NCBI GenBank assembly: GCA_035771165.1
Contig: JAWNZC010000344.1
Span: 1,193,501-1,257,500, forward strand
DNA length: 64,000 nt
Source: Paragorgia papillata
Taxonomy: Eukaryota > Cnidaria > Anthozoa > Scleralcyonacea > Coralliidae
Direction: 5' to 3'
Position 1 is the first letter of the stretch; the number at the start of each line of letters is the position of its first letter. Made by a program: the position numbers and the translations under genes. Shown here in pieces: positions 46,861-56,927 of this stretch. Under the pieces are notes generated by a model. The model was not told where the DNA came from. It searched no databases and worked only from the letters and a program-made list of their open reading frames with translations.

Positions 46861-48115
46861 TCAGTATATTATCTTTTTTGCATGTTGAGTTGGCATACAA
46901 TGATCTCTACAAGGCTACATCAACCAGAGAAGAAGGAACACTGAAGTACTTTCGTGAAAAGTTGAAAAGAAAGAATGTTTCTGTGGATGCTAAGCACTAC
47001 GAGGGATGTGAAATTTTTTTTAGAAGTCTTGGCAGGTGAGGATGAATTCATAATTAGCCAAGACACTGCCAGGAGATTGCAACACAGCATAATCCTGGCC
47101 AGACCATTTAATTACTCAAAATATAATTCCTAACAAGTAACTGAACATAAATACACTGCTATTACAATATTTCAAGAACAGATAACAAGACTACTGACAG
47201 TGTATAATCATTATCAGATCATAGCAATTGTTTATTTGTTTTCAAGGTGTTATGTTGTAGAGGCAGCACTGGAGTTCTTTGGAATGAAAAAACCCAGATA
47301 ACTATCCTACAAGAAACATGCCAACTTATATTTCATCACCTGAGCATAAAGAGAAGTATTTTGAAGAGACACTTGACAAATTCATCGATGAATATGTCAC
47401 TGGTGATGACATTAGTAACTGTACTACAAGACCTGAAAGAAATGGAAATAAAAACCCAACACAGGCGAGTGATAAAGTATGAATGTACAGCAGAAACATT
47501 TTACAGTACTTTTTCACACTGGAAGATTATTGTGATGCGGTAAGGGAAGGTGATGGGGAAAGGATGGCACAAATTCATAAAGGCTTTCTTCTCCATTTTA
47601 AAACAACCCCATCCTATAATGCATATGCTCTTGAAATGATGGTCAATGTTGCTCAAAATGAGATTCTTCTGTCTGAAAGAGAATCACATCGTGCTATCTG
47701 GGCTCAAACAGTGAACTGGAAAGGTGGCGAAGGGGAAAATGTGGAGGCGGATTTAATGCAAGAGAATCGAAACTGTGATCAAAAGGCAATGATTAAAGAA
47801 ATGGGAGCAAACAAAACTGCAAAAACCATTCAGAGAGAAACAAAGGCTGCTTGTGGACTGAGGAAGATAGTGGACAACTTTGATGACCAAACAAATGTCA
47901 CTCCACAGTCTGCTTCACACACCCATAAAGCTTCAGAAAGAGATGAAGCAATAATTCTACAAGCCCTGAGAAGATTAAGACCATTTAAAATCATTCCAGG
48001 TAGAATGCATTCCTCCTCTCCCGAGGGTTTTATGCATCCCATTGAAAAAGTAGACTTTATCGAACTGCATGCTTGGCTGAGAAGTCACATGAAAAATATG
48101 ATTACCAGTAAATAG

Positions 48116-48880
48116 GTACATTGTCTTGTTTTAGTGAAACATTGTACATACTGGTACATAATATTGCTTAACATTAATGTTGAAGGTTAAAGTAAAGCCA
48201 CATAAAAAAAAAAATTCTTGATTCTCATCACTGCATTATAAGTGCTGCATGTACATATTTTTGTATTTTGTTATAAAATATAAATGTACCAAAAAGTCAG
48301 AAGAAAGTTACTTAATTTTTTATATAATTTCATTTTTGATGTCCCAAATCGTAAATTTCTGCCAAAATATGTAGAACATTTGTAGTTCTTTAATTGAAAA
48401 TCAGTAAACAGTGTTCCATAATTCATTTTTATGATTTTTTGTGATTATTCGGTTAATTCATAATTAAAAATAAATATAGGGAATTATGTACATTTTGATT
48501 TGTGACAACTACAGTGTTATGTTCCTCTTAGAAAAACAAAGAGAGTTAAAACCACCTCTCTCTCTCCAATTTATTTTAAAAATTTTATAGAACTTTTTTA
48601 ATGCAAAAATAAGATACAAACATCCTACCTCCTCAACATTTTCAAAATGTAGTGATGAAAATAAAGGAATTTTTTTCTGTGGGCTAATAAATGTAATCTA
48701 TATGTTTATTGTATGTACTGTACAATCATAATAAAAATTTTCATTTTTATAAAAACATTCTATCCACTTACTGTATGCCATTACAGGGTTCTACAGTGTC
48801 TCTTGAGAAGTTCACTCACATTTAGCAAGTTTACAAGCAGTAAGTTCAAGGCTTGTATTATTTCTGCTACTCAAACCATT
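48116..48880. other. AT-rich gap between DUF6589 and RecQ genes
   Basis: This holds the convergent 3' flanks of the two genes. No element or gene is recognised. Confidence 0.4.
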
Positions 48881-49986
48881 GTTCACAATGATTGTTTAAG
48901 GATACTGAAAAGTTCCTCTGCCTGCTTTAAAGAGAAAATTGGAAAGTTGGTTATTAGATACGAGGCAGATGTAATTTGATTTATTTTATCAACCATTTCC
49001 AGCAAAATTTCTCTTGTGATACAACGATACCCCGATCTAATTTGTACTAATTTCTTTTCACTTTTTAAAATTTCAACATATAAATCCAGACATTTCATGA
49101 GAGTCTAAGACACTGTGTCACGCTCTGCAGCTGAAGCCATGGGAATAATGCTTGTACTATGGTCAACTGACTGAGAATCACATTTGCTCTTCTTGTATTC
49201 TTCACAGCTGCATTTATGCCGACAGACATCACAGCAAACGTGAGACATACAAACAGCATTTGTAAATGGAGCATCTAAATAGTTCAACAATTGCTTTCTT
49301 AAACATTGGTCAATGCTCTTGCAATAGGACCTAATGTTATCTGTTATCCCTTGCCTATTAGAGGCAATATTTCTATTATAATAGTACAAAGTGGCCCGAG
49401 ACTGTAGGCCATCTCTCCCAGCACGACCAGATTCTTGATAATATTCTCTCACTGACCCAGGTGGACATATGTGTATGACTTGTCTGACTGATGGAATATT
49501 AACACCCATTCCCATCGCCATAGTAGCAAAAACAACTCGACATTAACTTTTTGAGCTAGAAAGTTCCTTTATAATTGATTCTTTCATTTGATCTGTCTGC
49601 GGGGCATGAAACTGTGCAAACAAGCGGTTTTCAGGAATAGGCAGACTGTCATTGGTATGGTACTGTTTTTCTTTCAGGATGCTTTTAAACAACTTATAAG
49701 CTTTCCCACACCATTGAAGAGGCATGTATATCAACGTTAATGGATAGTTAATCCCCTCTTTCAAAAGACCTTCTGCAATAGGCTCCAGGATATTTGTATA
49801 GGCTTCACTATCACTCCCTTTTCTAAATATCTTCTCATAAAATATATTTGGTCTGTCAATGTTTCCAATTATTTGTTTGACATTCTGCAGACTTGAAGTT
49901 GTTGCAATGACTTCGCTATCATGCTTGGTTGCTGTTACTGTAAGTGCTGCTACAGGAGAATCTGGAAAGAGTGCTGCCAATACACC

Positions 49987-50243
49987 TACAATCCTGGCCA
50001 AAATTAATTCGGACAGTCGCGTAAAACGAACTTAAGCGCATCAATTCCTAAGATTATGTTCAAATTACATCGCCCCCCACTACCCCCGTTCAATGTTGGT
50101 TAGAAAATGAAATGCAAAGTATGTTCAGCGCAAATTTTTATCAACATTGAATGGGGGGAGCGGGGGGAATGATTTTTAGTAGAAAATTTGATATCAGATG
50201 TGATTTAAGGCGAGGTGTCCGAGTGATTTTGACCAGGATTGTA
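49987..50243. mobile_element. TA-flanked MITE abutting a RecQ splice acceptor
   Basis: The ends TACAATCCTGGCCAAAATTA and TGATTTTGACCAGGATTGTA are inverted, with TA at both edges. The acceptor AG of the minus-strand RecQ exon (first exon base 49985) falls exactly at the element's edge. Interior blocks TTCAATGTTG and CAACATTGAA pair too. Confidence 0.75.
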
Positions 50244-50249
50244 GTTTGC

Positions 50250-50946
50250 CATAATCTGGTCTGAAATCTGTTCCCCTGTTAAAAACATGAAAACATGCAT
50301 CACTACAAACCTCTAGGCATTAGATAGTTTACTGTACTGCCTCCTAGACTAGTGGCCTATCCACTAGATCTGATCAGTTGCTAAACTTGCAACATCTTCA
50401 GAGAATGTAGTTTCAAAATTACTGTCACATTTACTGATCTAAATATATTCATAAACATGTAAACATTTACAAAAACTAATTAGTTATGTACTGCATATTA
50501 GGTCAATAAGATCGGCAACGGTGACTTTGTAAATATTCAAATGTCCCTTTTACTGTACATACAACCTGTATGCTGTGCATTAAATATACCTGATAAGATT
50601 GTGATTCCCACCTGGCAAATCAATTGCTGTTATAGCCATTAGCCACTACATGTACTCTTCACCGTTCGCCCCGCACATTCTATACTGGTACCCTTAGTCT
50701 TTATAGACAGGTATCCTATAATCGTGCCCAATTATTTTAAACATCACAACATTTTATTAAATGAGATCTAAATAACCAGCGATTATTAAAGTAACGTTTT
50801 GGTTGGTCTTGGACATATTTGTTTTAATATAGATATACCTGTATGGCAACACTGTTTGATACAGTATAAATTTACAAAATTCCTAAATACATAACTTACC
50901 TTACCAATATATATCATGACTAAATTAACAGGGCTGGGTGGGCGGG
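50250..50946. other. Intron remainder of the RecQ gene
   Basis: No gene or clear element is seen between the MITE and the DIRS-type insertion. Confidence 0.4.
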
Positions 50947-51085
50947 TGTTTACGTCAAGCTCTTGCGAATGCAACAACAAAATGTGCGGCTTAACCCGCA
51001 CCACCCGATTATTAAACAGGCCCCCAGGGGTGTGTGAGAAAACATTTTCTGCTTCTTTCGTTCCTCAGCCAGCAGAAAATAACAC
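50947..51085. repeat. DIRS-type terminal direct repeat, left copy
   Basis: It begins TGTTTACGTCAAGCTCTTGC and ends CAGAAAATAACAC. It differs from the right copy at one position (TTCTTTCG against TTCTATCG). Just inside, TTCTCACACACCGCTGGGA inversely matches CCCAGGGGTGTGTGAGAA within the repeat. Confidence 0.85.
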
Positions 51086-51148
51086 TTCTCACACACCGCT
51101 GGGAGCTGCTGCACCCAATCGCCGCAACTGTACAACGATAGAGTCAGT

Positions 51149-52261
51149 TCACGAATTCTGCATAGTTTTAGTGACCAGCAAACAAGAATTTAAGGATTCC
51201 TTGATATAACCATTCTTGACAGAGGAAGTGCGCCAACCGCCCTGTCTCTGAAGTAGACGATCCGAAATCCCAAGAGCTGCTGCAGTAGACGCTCCACCAG
51301 ACTGCAGGCTATGAAGGCCGTACTGTTTCGGATCAAGACCCTCTGCTCTAATTTCTTTCTTGAACAGCTCTGTAGCACGACTGTAGGACATAGCATCCTC
51401 TCGCAAGGTCACACCATTTTTTGTGTTTTGTACTCTCCACCACAAAGCGGAACATTTAGAGTGCCCACCTGTCCCAGAAATTTTTCCACTACACCTACCG
51501 GGCATGGGGCCTCAAGTGAGCGTGCGATTAGCACCTGAGAGCCTTCCCGAAATTGGTCATTCTTCCTCTGCTTCAAACATATGGACAGGTGAGTTGGCTC
51601 GAACGTTAGGTCTGCTGGAGTAAGGCGGCTTAGGTCATCCCAATGGAGAAAACCATAGAAGCCAAGTGCAAACATAGACGCGACCATCCTGCAACCGCTG
51701 TATAATCTGCTTCACGTTATGCACTGACAAAGGCTGTTTCTGCGATTTTGGTTTTGCCAATATTCGTCTCGCCGCCTCGGTAACCTGCTGAATCACTGAT
51801 TGCTGGCTTGGCTTTTCGTAACCATTCTTAATATGTACATAGTCTATTCCATAAATGGCTGAGTTGATACAAGACACCGATCTATCCAGCTGAATCAGGG
51901 ACACAATGTACAAAGCTATGGCAACGCCCTCCGCAGGCAATGGACACAAACTATGTGTGGACGCCCAACGCTTCCAAGATTTATACGCATTTAGGTAGGT
52001 GGTCACAGTCCCAGGTGCTCTATCACGGAGCAACACAGCAGGAAGCAATCTTGCCAAGCCTTTTAGCTCAGGATTTTCCAAATCCAAGTTGACCCATCTG
52101 CCCGCATTGATATCAGAGGGACCTGCAGCTAGAAACAAACACATTAATATAGAATTGACGAGCCGGAAAAAACAGCCCTGCTGAGCAACAGATACACTCT
52201 GCACATAATTTTGTACACACAGTACGCGCTTGATACAAGCAACAGACATGCTGCATGCCAA
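51149..52261 (-). pseudogene. DIRS-type tyrosine recombinase, both catalytic Arg positions altered
   Basis: Three frames in succession: 52261-51635 (RAPGTVTTYLNAYKSWKRWA, SAM-like N-domain), 51687-51409 (LGFYGFLHWDDLSRL) and 51505-51149 (YGLHSLQSGGASTAAALGI, then GGWRTSSVKNGYIKES). In the family the first Arg lies in GFLRWDDL and the second in HxLR. Here they are His (CAT) and Gln (CAG). The Tyr nucleophile (NGYI) and one His remain. Frame changes near 51690 and 51480 break it further. Confidence 0.65.
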
Positions 52262-52429
52262 AACGGCATGATTTAGATTGCATTCTGTTTAAGCACCCAC
52301 AAATGAACCTTAAAACACCACCCAACCGCGTATAGTGGATTTAGCCTATATATGGCTAACTACCATTGCCAAAACAGCATACTTTCTACATAGTAAACAA
52401 TCCGAATTACTATATGAACTGCCGTGCCG

Positions 52430-52735
52430 GCTAACGAAAAAACTCTGTTAACCGTACTACGCCATACGGCTGTACAAAAGACTCGGTTAACAGTACAAGA
52501 GCCATAACAGCTGCATGAAAAAACTCTGTTACCACTTACTGGTAACTGTACTATGCCATAACAGCTGTACAGGAAAAACTCCATTAAACCATACTGTGCC
52601 ATAACAGCTGTACGCTAACTCTATTAAACCGTACTGTGCCATAACAGCTGTATGCTAACTCTATTAACCGTACTGTGCCATAACAGCTGTACGCTAACTC
52701 TCAACCGTACTGCTATAACGGCTGTACGCAACATA
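52430..52735. repeat. Degenerate ~40-48-bp tandem repeats in the DIRS element
   Basis: Units contain GCCATAACAGCTGTACGCTA and ACTCTATTAACCGTACTGT, six to eight copies of uneven length. They lie between the RNase H and recombinase frames, perhaps in an intron of the element. Confidence 0.75.
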
Positions 52736-52848
52736 CCGACCAGACAATCTAAGTAGGAACGCCAAAACAGCTAACAAATGTATAATTGCATAATATCCCA
52801 AAAATAACTAAAATAAATGTCATCCCAAGTGTCTTCTTGCAGTGTCAC

Positions 52849-54908
52849 TCATGTGAAGTCCACTTTAAGGGCCTTAACTCCAAATGATGGCACCCCACAG
52901 GTAAATACAGTACTTGACACCGACCCAGGCATAAACATACCCTCATACGTGGGAACATCCAGACAGTCCTTAACGAAGCTGTTCCACAAACCATTCCTGT
53001 TTACGAGTAACGGCCACCATGGTGCGGAAGGCCAATGCGGGACGATAAGAGTACCCCTCTCCATACCGGCTTGCATGTGGCGGAGAACACGGGGAATCAA
53101 GTAGGGATGCGGAAAGATCCAGTTGTTCTCAACACCCCAGGAAACCGTAAATGCGTCCGTCGAATCACAACCAGGATTCAGATATTTTGAGGAAAAACGT
53201 GGCAATTGGTTTGTCATCATGGAGGCAAAGCGGTCAAATGTACGCGGACCCCACATATCATTTATCCTTTGAAAACACGCTGGATCCAACATATAATCAT
53301 CCGGATCGTCCAGCCTGGATAATGCATCGGCCGCTTCGTTGCAATCACGGCTGACCCACTCAACCGTCAGTCTAATATTATGCTGCTGGCAGACTTTGTA
53401 GACCAGGATAGTCTCGTGGTGTAATTCTGCATTGCGGGATCCGACCGACATAATGCGTTCTGTTCCCTAATTGTCGGTCCTGTGTCGAACCTCCTTCCCC
53501 ACCAGTTGCGAATCCAGTGACTCTAGCACCAATCGTGCAGCTTTGATCTCCCGAAACGTAGAACTCTTGGTGCTTTCTTCGGCTGACCAGCTGCCTACGG
53601 CTCTCTGCTCACCAAGCTGGACAGCAAAACCTCCCCAGGCCACATCGCTGGCATCCGAGTAGGTTAAAACGTCAACTTTCGGGCTAGCACGCCAGATAGG
53701 TTGTCCTGTGTTATCAACATTTTTGTGCCAGAACAAAATTTCCTTGCGTGCATCCTCGTGCAGACTGATTCCTGTGTCCCAATAGGCTGAGCATTGGACC
53801 ACCCGGTATAACTCCCTTGTCCAGAGACGTACCACAGGGCCAAGGGCTAGGCCCATAGATACCAATGTTCCAGCAATCCTGGCGATGTGACGGGCTGAAA
53901 CCAAAAATCCACTGTCCACAACTCTCTGAAGCAAGTTCTGAAGAGCCACTACTCTTCTAACAGGAACAATAAACAAACCCAACACTAGATCCATAGTAAA
54001 ACCCAGAAGTTCTCCACATTGCACTGGACACCACTGACTCTTCTCCATGTTCGCAACAAAACCACTCGCTGCCACATCACGTCGAACCATATCGGATGTC
54101 ACTTTTGCATCTCTGTAATTATCCTCTGCCCCAGCGCCATCACCGCGATAAGTAAAAATTCGCACCCCTTGGCGCCTCCAATGAGATACCAACGCTTTCT
54201 GAATTTTCGTAAACAAAAGAGGTGCGGAAGCCAGCCAAAAGGAAGAACTGTGAATTTGAAGAACCTTTCTTTTCCATCAACGACCCAAGAACACCCAAGG
54301 AATTGGGTATGCTCTGGAAACATTTCTATGTGATGATATCCGCTAGTGTAGTCGAACTTAAAAAACCAATCCCCCTTGCAAAAAAGGTCACAAGCTGTTC
54401 TAATGTCCTCGTACTTGAATTTTTGAACTCGCAGGTGTTTGTTAATGTAGCGCAAGTCTAATATCAACCTAAGCTTTCCAGATGAATTCTCTGCCACCCC
54501 AAGCGGGCTACACACAAACAGGTCTGAATCTTTAACTTCTACCAAAGCACCTGACCGAGTCAGCTTCAAAATTTCATCCGTAACAAAACTATCGTGTTTA
54601 CAAGCGCTAGCATGGTTTTTCAAATGTTTTCTACATGGTTCGTTAATAAAAGGTAAACAATAACCGAACGAAATAACTTCAATTAGCCACTTACTGGCAC
54701 CAATGTCCTGCCAGAACTTTATATTAATGCGTAATCTGCCCTTCACAATGACTGTCGACGTATCCGCAATATTGTCTATCGAGTAGTGTTCATCAAAATA
54801 AGGTTCGTGTTCGTTCGTAGAGTCATTAACTTTGTGCGGTGTGTTGGCTGTTGGCAGTGGTGCCGGCGATGACATATCGCCCATTTGCTGAGCGGTACTC
54901 TCTTGCAA
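52849..54908 (-). pseudogene. DIRS-type reverse transcriptase and RNase H, broken
   Basis: The first frame (54908 to about 54200) has GALVEVKDSDLFVCSPLGVA, LILDLRYINKHL and FFKFDYTSGYHHIE. A frame change near 54200 leads to RIFTYRGDGAGAED, where DIRS enzymes usually have Tyr-x-Asp-Asp, so one catalytic Asp appears lost. RNase H follows (VLTYSDASDVAWGG, then SSTFREIKAARLVLESL and RHRTDN). A TAG at 53467 interrupts just before RIMSVGSRNAELHH. The C-terminal stretch includes SRDCNEAADALSRLDDPDDY. Confidence 0.65.
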
Positions 54909-55976
54909 TATGACCTGGCTTTCCGCAACGAAAACACTTCACAGTGCTATCCCGCTGCGGGTTAGTAGACAAACTCTTGTCAAAACGGAAGCCAGCTGGC
55001 CTAGGCGCGCCGCCACCCCATGTTGTGCTAGGCCTTTGTAATTGCTTTGCGCTAGCTTTCCCAAACACTTTAGAACGAGAATTTGCGGATCTTTTCTCAT
55101 TGCCTTCTTGATCTTCTTCTCGTCTTCGGAGTCGCTGGCGAGCGGCTCCGCGGTATAACAGTTTACAGTATCCCAACCAAACTTCTCGGCCAGCAATATA
55201 TGTTTGTTGCATTCGAGCAATAACTTCTTACCTTCGTTCAGCTCTTTTGCATCTTCTTCTCCGATGCCATTCTCCAGTACGCGATCCATACGACCGATTA
55301 CAGATCGATTGAGTCGGAATTGCGTTTTGTTGCCCTCGAAGCGAAACTCGGGCTCAATCAGCTTTGCTTCCTTTTCTTTTGTAGCTGCTTTCTCAGCCGT
55401 GCCTGCTTTCACTGTCGCGAGGTCAGACTTTAGGCTTTTCAGTTCATCCAATACTTGCGTTGCCCACGCCGGAGGGTTTCCAGTCGGCGGACTTGACCGA
55501 TCATCCCCGCTTCGTCTACTGCGATGTCGCCCTCGATGTCTTTCTCTCGAACGCGAGCTGCTATGAGAGTGCCTTGACGATCTGCTTGCCCTCGAGGCGT
55601 GTTTCGAGCGAGAACTCTCGCCTGAGCGTGAATGGGAATGCCATCTGCGTCAACTTGGCCTTTCGCGTCGAACATCATGGCCATCTCCTCGCTCACTTGC
55701 TAGGTTTTCCCTAGAACCCTCGCCACGAGGTGAAGAAACCAAGCCTGACTGCGAGGTTTCGCCACGAGGCTCAGCACTATTTTCGCCTCGACTATCACCA
55801 GGGCTTTTGTTAAATGCCTGAATACGCTCAAGCGCACGAGAAGATGTACTCGAAGTCTTCTTTGATCTTCCCATCGTCAGAAGAAACAATTTTTTAGCAT
55901 AAAAAACCGGACCGAATATGTTTACGTCAAGCTCTTGCGAATGCAACAACAAAATGTGCGGCTTAACCCGCACCAC
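54826..55976 (-). pseudogene. DIRS-type gag-like region with an altered zinc knuckle
   Basis: From about 55874 a Ser/Arg/Glu-rich start (MGRSKKTSSTSSRALERIQA) shifts frame near 55650-55700 and again near 55450 into a segment with IEPEFRFEGNKTQFRLNRSV. A further frame (55212 to 54826) ends with CFRCGKPGHIAREYRS. The knuckle pattern C-x2-C-x4-H-x4-C has Tyr in place of the last Cys. Gag proteins bind the element RNA and build particles. Confidence 0.6.
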
Positions 55977-56057
55977 CCGATTATTAAACAGGCCCCCAGG
56001 GGTGTGTGAGAAAACATTTTCTGCTTCTATCGTTCCTCAGCCAGCAGAAAATAACAC
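55919..56057. repeat. DIRS-type terminal direct repeat, right copy
   Basis: 139 bp, 138 identical to 50947-51085. The gag-like frame on the minus strand starts about 50 bp inside it (ATGGGAAGATCAAAGAAGAC at about 55874). Confidence 0.85.
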
Positions 56058-56549
56058 ATTTAAAACAATAAACTAAAATATTAAAATACATATAATATAA
56101 TGCATGCCTACCATTCTAAGATACAGTCTGCTTCATCAACAACCACTGCTTTCACAGCAGCTCGATACGTCTTGCTCTGAAATACATTTAATCCCTGTCT
56201 ACAGGATATAAATGCTTCCAGGTGGCAAAAAAGGATATCATAACCTGCTTCGACAATAGTTTGATAGTCACCTTCCCAATATGGTAGTATAATAGGAGTG
56301 CGTTCACCTTTGTCGTCTGTGACAGTACGTTCTTTCACCGACAAAACGGCCATAGGCGTAGGAGCAAAATTTTGTAGGGGGGGCTGAACAGAATTTGCCC
56401 GAATGAATTGTGACGTCATATGACATATGACGTCATATCGTGAGGCTATCAACAACATAACCCCCTGAAGAACAAGAATTTCCATCGTTATCCCTACTGC
56501 GTTATCCTTAAAAGCAAGAACATTCTAGAGGAATTAGGATTAGAATTAA

Positions 56550-56690
56550 GGCTAGTTTCCACTCAGGAAAATCTTCCGTAGGATAGGAACGGACAGGAAA
56601 GTTTCCTTTGTGTTAAAGTCATTAGTTCCGACCGAGAGCTCACACGTTCCGGTCCTGCGGAAAATATTCCTGAGTGGAAAGCCTTTAGCC
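56550..56690. mobile_element. Small MITE with TTTCCACTCAGGAA ends
   Basis: GGCTAGTTTCCACTCAGGAA at the left and TTCCTGAGTGGAAAGCCTTT at the right are inverted repeats. Inner blocks TAGGAACGGACAGG and CACGTTCCGGTCC also pair loosely. Non-coding. Confidence 0.6.
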
Positions 56691-56927
56691 ATTACAAAGG
56701 TCGAAGTTCATTACGAAGTTCGTAAGGGTAATCTTTATTTAGAAACTTGACCACTTCTAATGTAAGTTAATTTCAAAGTGATTACAATTATTTACAAAGA
56801 AAGGAAAAAGGTACATAGCTACATGTTATTTCATAGTTAATAATATGTGCTTGTCTCACGGCGCTAGTTTCGAGAAGTATTTGTTCATACAAATGACGAA
56901 TTAGACGCGATTCGGGAATCAAATGTT

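Larger units (their letters stand above)
44296..48115 (+). pseudogene. DUF6589-family gene, decayed
   Basis: Exons: about 44296-44731 (donor GTAAGT), 45623-46483 (acceptor CCTCAG), 46890-47035, and 47247-48115. Joins keep phase. The 45623 exon encodes CIVLDNIDWEIKVHDMRQEA, DLLPKHIPHEYSKLM and IPCIGDQLTRIRFAG followed by PFCVAGWHTKRSFLK, the hallmark order of the DUF6589 domain, function unknown and common in cnidarians and fungi. The last exon opens CYVVEAALEFFGM and has EREAHR-like ESHRAIWAQTVNWKGGEG near its end. Defects: a probable frame change near 44410, a frame change at the A6 run 47287-47292, and an in-frame TGA at 47480-47482. Some DUF6589 proteins are thought to be transposon-derived; that is inference here. 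Confidence 0.7.
50947..56057 (-). mobile_element. DIRS/Ngaro-like tyrosine-recombinase retrotransposon
   Basis: On the minus strand the order is gag-like, zinc knuckle, reverse transcriptase, RNase H, tyrosine recombinase. A 139-bp direct repeat bounds it (50947-51085 and 55919-56057). There is no DDE integrase and no LTR of the usual kind, which fits the DIRS order, whose members insert through a recombinase and leave no target duplication. Many frame changes, stops and catalytic changes mark it as defective. Confidence 0.8.
48883..56485 (-). pseudogene. RecQ-like DNA helicase gene, split by a DIRS-type element and carrying two in-frame stops
   Basis: The upstream exon, ending at about 56112, encodes AGYDILFCHLEAFISCR and VVDEADCILEW, the Walker B (DEAD-type) box. 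The main exon starts at 49985 and encodes ALFPDSPVAALTVTAT (motif III), the helicase C-lobe with VVFATMAMGMGVNIPSVRQV, and REYYQESGRAGRDGLQSRAT (motif VI), then a Cys cluster (CCDVCRHKCSCEEYKKSKC) like the RecQ zinc-binding region. RecQ enzymes unwind DNA 3' to 5' for recombination and repair. TAA at 49543-49545 and TAG at 49105-49107 interrupt an otherwise continuous frame to 48883. The Walker A exon was not found. Intron 49986-56111 holds a MITE and the DIRS element. Confidence 0.7.
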
